Positions 5,826 to 11,785 of a DNA stretch of 11,785 nt are shown here, piece after piece. The position numbers were made by a program, and so were the translations under genes. The notes beneath the pieces were generated by a model. The model searched no databases, had not been told where the DNA came from, and saw nothing but the letters and a program-made list of their open reading frames with translations. Source of the stretch: Pseudomonadota bacterium (lineage in GTDB: Bacteria > Pseudomonadota > Gammaproteobacteria > Burkholderiales > Methylophilaceae). Each line of letters begins with the position of its first letter. The stretch's first letter is position 1. The stretch lies in assembly GCA_029549705.1 (NCBI GenBank), contig JAKPIR010000097.1, forward strand, positions 1 through 11,785. The letters are read 5' to 3'.

Positions 5826-7085
5826 ATGACCAATACCATAGAGCATAACGACAAGCAACAAAACTCAACTGATGAGATGGGGCTACGCGACGGGTCACAT
5901 AAAACCAGTATTGATCAAGCTTACACTGCCAGAAAAAATTGGGGCGCAATGCTATTTATGTTGGCTATTCCACTGTTATTCGGCAGTGCAGGCTATTTCG
6001 CATATTCCCGCTATCAAGCCCACTTGTTGACTAGCAAAGAGGAACAAAAGTCACATAAATTTACCGCAGAAAATACCATTAAGCCAATGGGTGTTGAAGG
6101 CGAAGGTACACTGCTTAAACCCGCAGAAATGCAGGGTCAGACAACACCGATGCCTGATAACGCAAATATGGGTGTTACACCGATAGGCGTAGTACCTAAT
6201 AATCAACAAATGCAACATGGGCAAACTATTACAGTTAAACCAAACCCAAGCCGCTATGATGCTGACATCCTGCCAGAGCAAGGCGAATCGCAATTAGCTG
6301 TAGCAACAGGTACTGCTAATCAAGGGCTGTACAACCAAAACACAAACATTAAGATAGCAAGACCCTTGAGCCAAGAGGTCGAAAGTGAGGGTACGTTCGA
6401 CAGGTCTACTCGCTCTAACCCAGACGGTATGCAATTAACACCTACCTACACGCCTAAAACCAAGGCAAGGCTACTGGGAAACCGCAATTACGTGTTAGCC
6501 AAAGGCAATGAATTTGATTGCGCACTCAATACTGCAATTAACTCCTCTAATCCAGGCATGGTGACTTGCACCACGACCAGTAATAGTTATTCAGATAATG
6601 GCAAAGTAGTGCTAGTCGAGCGTGGCTCACTGCTTACAGGTGAATATACGGGGCTTAAGCATGGCGATACCAGATTACGTGTGTTATGGGACAGAATCAA
6701 AACGCCTGAAGGTGTGGTGATTGCGCTAGATTCATTGGGTACAGATGCGCTCGGTCGCGGTGGTTTTGATGGGGATGTAGATAGGCACTGGTTGGAGCGT
6801 ATTGGCTCAGCTTTCTTAATGTCCAGCTTTAAAGATTTGGTTGCTTATGAAACCGTTAAAAATAGCAATGCCAGCAGCAATATTGCCAGCGCAAGTTTCT
6901 CAAACACCCAATCCGCAGGCAATGACTTGGCCAGCCAAGTATTGAAACAAAGTATCAATATTCCGCCCACGCTCACTAAAAACCAAGGCGAACGCGTAGC
7001 GATTGTGGTGGCGCGTGATTTAGATTTTAGTGAGGTGTATCAGTTAGAAGCTAACGACAGCATGAGCGTTAGGGATAAGCAATAA
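5826..7085 (+). CDS. virB10: VirB10/TrbI-family core complex scaffold protein
   Basis: 419 residues, starting 2 bases after the virB9 stop. The order is: cytoplasmic N terminus (1-39), one membrane segment (about 40-60), a long periplasmic linker (about 61-210, rich in Gln, Asn and Thr with less Pro than usual), then the conserved C-terminal domain. That domain has LLGNRNYVLAKGNEFDCAL, Cys232 and Cys248 as the expected pair, VLVERGSLLTGEY, LRVLWDRIKTPEGVVIALDS, and GVDG-like GGFDGDVDRHWLERIG before the antenna region, followed by the closing NIPPTLTKNQGERVAIVVARDLDFS. VirB10 spans both membranes and relays the energy state of the ATPases to the outer-membrane pore. It overlaps the start of virB11 by one base (TAATG), so coupling is likely. 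Confidence 0.93.
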   Translation: MTNTIEHNDKQQNSTDEMGLRDGSHKTSIDQAYTARKNWGAMLFMLAIPLLFGSAGYFAYSRYQAHLLTSKEEQKSHKFTAENTIKPMGVEGEGTLLKPAEMQGQTTPMPDNANMGVTPIGVVPNNQQMQHGQTITVKPNPSRYDADILPEQGESQLAVATGTANQGLYNQNTNIKIARPLSQEVESEGTFDRSTRSNPDGMQLTPTYTPKTKARLLGNRNYVLAKGNEFDCALNTAINSSNPGMVTCTTTSNSYSDNGKVVLVERGSLLTGEYTGLKHGDTRLRVLWDRIKTPEGVVIALDSLGTDALGRGGFDGDVDRHWLERIGSAFLMSSFKDLVAYETVKNSNASSNIASASFSNTQSAGNDLASQVLKQSINIPPTLTKNQGERVAIVVARDLDFSEVYQLEANDSMSVRDKQ

Positions 7086-8284
7086 TGCCTGACGATACTC
7101 AACATACTAAAAATCAGCAACGCCAAGCTGATTTAGTGCAACACGGCCAAGCCATAGGGAATGAGTTTCAAGAGTGTGAAATAAAAGGCGATGAAACCTT
7201 ACGTCTGTTACTTGAACCGATTACGCATTATTTAAATGAAGACGGTGTGACCGATATTTTTGTGAATAAGCCGTATGAAATTATCGTTAAAAATGACAAA
7301 GGCCGAAAAAAGATAAAAGCACCATTGCTGAGCTTGGCACATCTTGAACAAATTGCGGTAGCGGTAGGGAATTACAGCAATCAAGGCATTAATAAGTCAG
7401 CGCCTATTATTTCTGCCAACTTGCCGAACGATGAGCGTATTCAAGTGGTGCTGCCACCAGTTGTACAAAAAGGCTTAGTCAACTTATCTATTCGTAAACC
7501 CATGATATTAACTAAAACCATGGCTGAATATGAGACTGATGAGCTGTTTTCCGAAACTGTGTGGTTACGGCCGCGCGAAATGTCCTTTGATGCACATGAC
7601 TTTAATGAGCATCACTTGGCTCAAGCCATGAGCAAATTAAGTAAAGCCGATTTGCGTTTAATGGATTTACTCGAAAATAAGTCATTTGGTCAATTCTTCA
7701 TTGAAGCAGTCAAGGTCGATAAAAATATCAGCATTGTCGGCGAAACGGGTTCTGGTAAAACGACCTTCTCTAAAATGCTATGCCAGTCTATTCCACAGCA
7801 TGAGTCGATTATTACCATTGAAGATGCGCGTGAACTATTTCTGCCGAATCATGAATATGTGGTGCATTTAACTTATAGCAAGGGCGGACAAGGTCAAGCC
7901 AAAATTACGCCATCAGATTTGGTTCATAGCACTATGCGCATGAACCCAGACCGTGTGTTGCTGGCTGAATTGCGTGGTGCTGAAAGTTACGATTACCTGA
8001 AATTGTTACTCAGCGGCCATGGTGGCAGCATCACCAGCTGGCACGCAGGCTCACCTGAAGAGGCCATTGGCCGCTTCATATTTATGGCAAAAGAACACCC
8101 AGAATCTACCGCCTATCAAGATGTAGCGATTAAACGCTTATTGTTAAGCGCCGTCGATGTCATCGCGCATTTAGAAGCTCGATCCGTTTTTAATGAGAAT
8201 GACGTACAAATAGGCACTGAATACAAAATGACCGCCATCTACTTCAATCCATTTAAAAAGCTAGAAGTTGCGCTAGAAACCTAA
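7085..8284 (+). CDS. virB11: VirB11-family secretion ATPase
   Basis: 399 residues, longer than the roughly 340 usual for VirB11; the excess is mainly a polar N-terminal extension of about 40 residues (Gln/Asp rich) before LLLEPITHYLNEDGVTDIFVN, where the normal N-terminal domain begins. Walker A is GETGSGKT at residues 219-226. It is followed by TIEDARELFLPNH (Asp box), MNPDRVLLAELRGAESYDYL (Walker B region) and GHGGSITSWHAGS (His box). The hexameric ATPase acts at the inner membrane and switches VirB4 and VirD4 between pilus assembly and DNA transfer. All catalytic motifs are intact. ATG 7085 overlaps the virB10 stop; no later ATG would preserve the N-terminal domain better. Confidence 0.93.
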   Translation: MPDDTQHTKNQQRQADLVQHGQAIGNEFQECEIKGDETLRLLLEPITHYLNEDGVTDIFVNKPYEIIVKNDKGRKKIKAPLLSLAHLEQIAVAVGNYSNQGINKSAPIISANLPNDERIQVVLPPVVQKGLVNLSIRKPMILTKTMAEYETDELFSETVWLRPREMSFDAHDFNEHHLAQAMSKLSKADLRLMDLLENKSFGQFFIEAVKVDKNISIVGETGSGKTTFSKMLCQSIPQHESIITIEDARELFLPNHEYVVHLTYSKGGQGQAKITPSDLVHSTMRMNPDRVLLAELRGAESYDYLKLLLSGHGGSITSWHAGSPEEAIGRFIFMAKEHPESTAYQDVAIKRLLLSAVDVIAHLEARSVFNENDVQIGTEYKMTAIYFNPFKKLEVALET

Positions 8285-8308
8285 AATCAAGAAAAAAGGA
8301 TACAAACC

Positions 8309-9031
8309 ATGAAAATCACGACTAAAAATATAACATTATTAGCCACCATTGCTGGCGCATTCACGCTGGCAAGCTGCACGAATAATAGCGCCTTAATCGT
8401 ACCTGATGGCGCAAAGCGCGTACCGATCAATCAGGCTGAAAACCAAGTGAAAGTCATACCGACTATTAGTGCCACAAGCAATAATCCGTTCATGCAAATC
8501 CAAGCCGAAGTTGCAACCATGCAAGAGAAAATCGCGCAATTAGAAGCGCAGCTAACTCAAAATAAATTAGAGCAAAGCCGCCTTCAAAACATGTCAAAGA
8601 ATGAGGTTGTGTCAGTTATTGCTACAACACCAGAATCGCCTAAATTCCCTGAGATAGCACAAGCTACGCTACTAACCAGCACCTTATTTGCATTCAATCA
8701 AACAACATTACTAGAGTCAGGTAAATCTTCCTTAAGAAGCTTTGCAACATCAGTTACATCCATGAATAACGTTAAAGCCATTAGCGTCGTTGGCTATGCC
8801 GATAAACTAGGATCAGCGGCATATAACCATGCACTTTCAACTAAGCGAGCAGACGTTGTGCGCGCCTATCTTCAGTTTGAAAATAGCCTAAGCTACATTC
8901 AATTTACAAGCTTAGGCAAAGGTAGCCTTGTGAGCTCGGCTGCCACACAAACCTGTAGCAACAAACTAGGGCGTCAAACTTTAATAGACTGCCTATCCCC
9001 TGATAGACGTGTAGAAATTAACGTGTATTGA
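8309..9031 (+). CDS. OmpA-like peptidoglycan-binding lipoprotein
   Basis: 240 residues with AAAAAAGGA upstream of ATG 8309. The lipoprotein signal ends in LASC (Cys23), and Thr at +2 predicts outer-membrane sorting. Residues about 62-97 (QAEVATMQEKIAQLEAQLTQ onward) look like a coiled coil. The C-terminal part (about 125-240) is an OmpA-like domain: TLFAFNQTTLLESG, then VVGYADKLGSAAYNHALSTKRA, with Asp165 and Arg180 at the spacing known for diaminopimelate-binding residues, and CLSPDRRVEINVY at the end. A Cys pair before that end resembles the C-terminal disulfide of E. coli OmpA. It should tether the outer membrane to peptidoglycan. Lying between virB11 and virD4 in a tight operon, it probably stabilises the T4SS core, perhaps in place of VirB7. 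That last role is inference. Confidence 0.88.
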   Translation: MKITTKNITLLATIAGAFTLASCTNNSALIVPDGAKRVPINQAENQVKVIPTISATSNNPFMQIQAEVATMQEKIAQLEAQLTQNKLEQSRLQNMSKNEVVSVIATTPESPKFPEIAQATLLTSTLFAFNQTTLLESGKSSLRSFATSVTSMNNVKAISVVGYADKLGSAAYNHALSTKRADVVRAYLQFENSLSYIQFTSLGKGSLVSSAATQTCSNKLGRQTLIDCLSPDRRVEINVY

Positions 9032-9055
9032 AAACTGGCCTGCGAGCTAACATCC

Positions 9056-11164
9056 ATGATTCATCCAATTTCAGCATTCTACAAAGACCATAGAACTGCA
9101 CTAAAAGCCACAGGTGTGCTGCTGATTATATTAGTAGCATTTCCATTGACCATGCTCCTAGCTGGGGCTATGGTGCTGGCCGCCTTCAAAATTAACCCCT
9201 TACACTACGGCGCGGCGGTCTATTTTTGGGCATGGCCAGATTATTTGAATGCTTATCTAAACGGGGGACTAGTTGGTCAAGGTAAACGCATTGCAGTAAC
9301 AGGTGGTGCTAGCGTATTGCTTATTTACGTTGGGATCCCATTGCTAGCGCTACTTGCAACGCGTCAAAGACGCGAACTACACGGTAGCGCACGCTGGGCA
9401 ACGCACGGCGAGGTGGTTAAATCAGGCTTGCTTGGCAATCAAGGTATTGTGGTTGGTAAATATAGAGGCCAAACATTACGCTTTCCTGGGCAACAATTTG
9501 TGATGCTGGCTGCACCTACCCGTAGCGGTAAAGGGGTGGGCGTAGTTATTCCTAATTTATTGAGTTATGAAGAGTCTGTCTGCGTACTCGACATCAAACA
9601 AGAAAACTTTGACATTACTGCGGGCTATCGTAAGGATGTACTGAAGCAAGAAATTTACTTATTCAACCCGTTCGCTGAAGACCTAGACGACAACGGCAAG
9701 CCCGCACCACGCACGCACCGATACAATTTTTTCAGTGCTATTAGCAAAGGCGTATTCCGTGTTGGTGACATATTCAACCTTGGCAACGCCATTTGGCCAA
9801 GTGGTGGTAAAGATGCTTTTTGGAACGATAATGCGCGCAATCTGTTTTTAGCCGTGACGTTGTTTTTATGCGAGCTGCGTGACCAGCGTGAGGAAGAGGG
9901 CATTGGGTCAACATTACCAGACTATCCTGTCACCATGGGTGAAGTGCTACGCCAAACTTCAGGTCGCGATTCAGGCTTACCGATTAAACAATATTTTGAA
10001 GAAAAAATCATGCCCTACGCATGGTTGAGTAGCGAATGCCGTGGTGCCATGCGTAACTTTTTAAGTTCTAGTGATGATGTACTGTCATCCATATTAAGCA
10101 CTTTCAACGCACCATTATTGCCCTGGCGCAATCCGATTGTCGATACCGCCACCAGTGCCTGTGACTTTGATGTACGCGACGTGCGTAAAAAGAAAATGTC
10201 GATTTATATTGGCATTACTCCGAATAAATTAGGCGATGCCAAGCTCATTATCAATTTGTTATTTAGCCAGTTAGTCAATCTCAATACCAAAGAATTGCCG
10301 CAAAAGAATCCAACAGTACTCAAATATCAATGCCTGTTACTCATGGACGAATTTACCAGTATTGGTGTGGTGAACATCATCGCCACCGCCGTGAGCTACA
10401 TTGCAGGCTATAACTTGCGTCTATTACCGATTATACAAAGCACCGCGCAATTAGAATCGCCTAGCAATTATGGTAAAGATGATGCGAGAACACTGATGAC
10501 GAATCATGCTATGCAGATTGTCTATGCACCACGTGATCAAAAAGATGCCAATGACGTGTCAGAAAGTCTAGGCTACATCACCGAAAAAAGCCGTAGCATT
10601 AGCCGTAGCCATGGTTACGGCAAAAGCGGCGGCGGCTCCGAAAGTATCTCAGACCAACGCCGTGCCTTGCTCCTGCCGCAAGAAGTCAAAGAGATTGGGC
10701 AGTGGAAAGAAATCATCCTGTTAGAAAACGTTAAACCTATCCTTTGTGACAAAATTCGCTACTTTGATGACCCTGAATTCACCAGTCGCTTACGCACAGC
10801 CCCCACAATTGCAGCAATTGATATTGATCTGTTTGTTGCTAAAACCAGCGGTAAAAAACGTGAGATTGAAGATGGCGAAATAGACCTAGACGAATATGCA
10901 CTGAGACCGTCTTTTAACGCTGAATACCTAGATATTTACGACAAAATAGCATTACCGCCTGCCACAGACCCACTAGATGAAGAGGAGGTCAATCAATATA
11001 TATTAGATAGCCTCGAAGCTATGCATATACCTAAAGCAGCGCTAGCCAATATTGACTTTAATTTGGATGTACTGGATGAAGTTAAAGCCGTTATGCATAC
11101 AACAGGTTTAGATGCTGAAACTGCGCGCGCGCGCGCAGAAGACGCTTTCGCTGGGTTGGAGTAA
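9056..11164 (+). CDS. virD4: VirD4/TraG-family type IV coupling protein
   Basis: 702 residues. Two membrane segments lie at about 19-44 and 79-101, then the cytoplasmic ATPase: RRELHGSARWAT, Walker A APTRSGKGVGVVIPNLL (P-loop 154-160, Lys159), VLDIKQENFDITAGYR, KDAFWNDNARNLF (in the all-alpha domain region), Walker B LLLMDEFTSIG (Asp431, Glu432) and IIQSTAQLESPSNYGKDDA. The protein recruits the relaxosome and pumps DNA into the channel. An acidic tail of roughly 100 residues follows the ATPase domain; coupling proteins often bind substrates through such tails. The start has only a weak ribosome site (GAG). The tail includes a (GC)7 run at 11123-11136. The reading frame stays open for 19 codons after the TAA stop, see the findings. 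Confidence 0.93.
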   Translation: MIHPISAFYKDHRTALKATGVLLIILVAFPLTMLLAGAMVLAAFKINPLHYGAAVYFWAWPDYLNAYLNGGLVGQGKRIAVTGGASVLLIYVGIPLLALLATRQRRELHGSARWATHGEVVKSGLLGNQGIVVGKYRGQTLRFPGQQFVMLAAPTRSGKGVGVVIPNLLSYEESVCVLDIKQENFDITAGYRKDVLKQEIYLFNPFAEDLDDNGKPAPRTHRYNFFSAISKGVFRVGDIFNLGNAIWPSGGKDAFWNDNARNLFLAVTLFLCELRDQREEEGIGSTLPDYPVTMGEVLRQTSGRDSGLPIKQYFEEKIMPYAWLSSECRGAMRNFLSSSDDVLSSILSTFNAPLLPWRNPIVDTATSACDFDVRDVRKKKMSIYIGITPNKLGDAKLIINLLFSQLVNLNTKELPQKNPTVLKYQCLLLMDEFTSIGVVNIIATAVSYIAGYNLRLLPIIQSTAQLESPSNYGKDDARTLMTNHAMQIVYAPRDQKDANDVSESLGYITEKSRSISRSHGYGKSGGGSESISDQRRALLLPQEVKEIGQWKEIILLENVKPILCDKIRYFDDPEFTSRLRTAPTIAAIDIDLFVAKTSGKKREIEDGEIDLDEYALRPSFNAEYLDIYDKIALPPATDPLDEEEVNQYILDSLEAMHIPKAALANIDFNLDVLDEVKAVMHTTGLDAETARARAEDAFAGLE

Positions 11165-11224
11165 ATTGAAACCAAAAGGATTGAAGACCCAAAAATTGAA
11201 GACCTAAGTGTTGATGGTCTTTAA
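11165..11224 (+). repeat. 15-bp periodic repeat in the frame of virD4 after its stop
   Basis: Units start at 11165, 11180 and 11195 (ATTGAAACC, ATTGAAGACC, ATTGAAGACC), with a degenerate fourth at 11210 (GTTGATGGTC), exactly 15 bases apart. In the virD4 frame the stretch reads IETKRIEDPKIEDLSVDGL and then meets TAA at 11222-11224. It may be a former or read-through C terminus of VirD4, or an untranslated repeat. Confidence 0.65.
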
Positions 11225-11246
11225 AGCAATCAACATAAATCAACAC
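11202..11246 (+). other. Competing short inverted repeats before the next gene
   Basis: AAGACC with GGTCTT (11199-11204 and 11216-11221) could form one weak hairpin. TGTTGAT at 11209-11215 can instead pair with ATCAACA at 11229-11235, or GTGTTGAT at 11208-11215 with ATCAACAC at 11239-11246. None is GC-rich or followed by a T run, so none is a convincing intrinsic terminator. A regulatory role is possible but unsupported. Confidence 0.3.
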
Positions 11247-11272
11247 CTACTTTGCATGATAGGAATAACAAT

Positions 11273-11785
11273 ATGGCTACAACAACAGCAGTACCCGATA
11301 CAGCAGCAAAAAACGGCCTAGCCGTGACAGACAGTATTAAGATGGATGCCAATAGGATTTATGGTCAAGGTACTCAAGTGTACCCAGCTAAGCCAGGTGC
11401 GGTATACAAAGGCGATATTACCATTCTTGATACCCATGTCTTGCAAGAGATTGGTAAAAACTCGGTCATTTTGCATGAAAAATCTAAACTGGATTATGCC
11501 TCTGAAGAGTTTAAGAAAACAGCAGAAAGCTTACGTCGTCCTGATGTTGCCATCTATTATCAAGATGACCATAAAAACCCAACCGATACCGCAAAGGTAT
11601 TTCCGTTTAGCCCCGCCAAAGATGACTTAGAGCGCGTCGTTGCTGGCCTTAAAAAGTCCGCTAAAGAATTAAATATGCCTAACATGGATAACGTCCTTGA
11701 TTCGCTGGCAGGGCGCTCATGGGAGCGTAACCAAGAAATACGCAAGCATATCAAAGATGAGATAGTAGCGGCCAAAGAAGCGAAA
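11273..11785 (+). CDS. KfrB-domain-like plasmid protein (5' part, runs off window)
   Basis: 171 codons are open from ATG 11273 to the window end with no stop. AGGA at 11261-11264 gives a plausible ribosome site. The N terminus (1-20) is polar and Ala/Thr-rich with no signal peptide, so the protein should be cytoplasmic. Residues about 43-74 (GAVYKGDITILDTHVLQEIG, then KNSVILHEKSKLD) resemble the small KfrB domain found in KfrB of IncP plasmids and in several other plasmid or ICE proteins; its function is not well defined. The following part is charged, Lys/Glu-rich and mostly helical, with SWERNQEIRKHIKDEIVAAK at the edge. In conjugative elements a DNA-processing gene often follows virD4, so this could be the start of a larger transfer protein. 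The family call is from memory and moderate. Confidence 0.55.
   Translation, partial: MATTTAVPDTAAKNGLAVTDSIKMDANRIYGQGTQVYPAKPGAVYKGDITILDTHVLQEIGKNSVILHEKSKLDYASEEFKKTAESLRRPDVAIYYQDDHKNPTDTAKVFPFSPAKDDLERVVAGLKKSAKELNMPNMDNVLDSLAGRSWERNQEIRKHIKDEIVAAKEAK

Noticed and set aside
11199..11246. Intrinsic terminator after virD4
   Set aside because: The possible stems are 6-8 bp, AT-rich and not followed by a T run, so termination is not supported.
1..11785. CRISPR array, tRNA, rRNA, insertion sequence, origin of transfer or attachment site
   Set aside because: No spaced identical repeats, no cloverleaf-like sequence, no transposase gene or flanking inverted repeats, and no iteron cluster were seen; an oriT would more likely lie outside this coding-dense window.

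Overview
This window is most of the mating-pair-formation and coupling operon of a conjugative element (plasmid or ICE) of the VirB/VirD4 (MPF-T) class, read almost entirely on the + strand. The element is proteobacterial: an outer-membrane-spanning VirB7-10 type core, EexN and TrbM/KikA relatives and lipobox proteins all point to a diderm host. The moderately AT-rich composition (judged by eye, not counted) and the gene types would suit a beta- or gammaproteobacterium, but nothing here fixes the genus.

Layout from left to right: the 3' end of a probable virB4 ATPase gene (1-113); a TrbM/KikA-type disulfide-rich periplasmic protein (138-725); a VirB5 minor pilin (779-1483); an EexN-type entry-exclusion lipoprotein (1512-1793); then a block on the minus strand (about 1830-2955) holding a toxin-antitoxin module with its own promoter and palindromic operator, a second XRE-type regulator and a 59-residue ORF that looks like a shortened antitoxin. 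The transfer operon resumes with VirB6 (2990), VirB8 (4154), VirB9 (4924), VirB10 (5826), VirB11 (7085), an OmpA-like lipoprotein (8309) and the VirD4/TraG coupling ATPase (9056-11164). After a short gap with a 15-base periodic repeat comes the 5' part of a KfrB-domain-like protein that runs off the window.

How they work together: VirB4, VirB11 and VirD4 are the ATPases. VirB6 and VirB8 form the inner-membrane channel, and VirB9 and VirB10 the periplasmic and outer-membrane core. VirB5 sits at the pilus tip, TrbM is an accessory periplasmic factor, and EexN blocks redundant transfer into cells that already carry the element. No ordinary VirB7 lipoprotein is visible between virB6 and virB8, and VirB9 has no cysteine. 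The OmpA-like lipoprotein may supply an outer-membrane/peptidoglycan anchor instead.

The points most worth a second look are: (1) VirB5 and the neighbouring EexN lipoprotein end in almost the same 20-residue tail; (2) the virD4 frame continues for 19 codons past its stop codon, encoding a five-residue repeat; (3) a minus-strand toxin-antitoxin island with a 26-bp perfect palindrome over its -10 box is inserted into the transfer operon and carries an unpaired extra XRE gene and a probable antitoxin remnant; (4) an OmpA-domain lipoprotein lies between virB11 and virD4.
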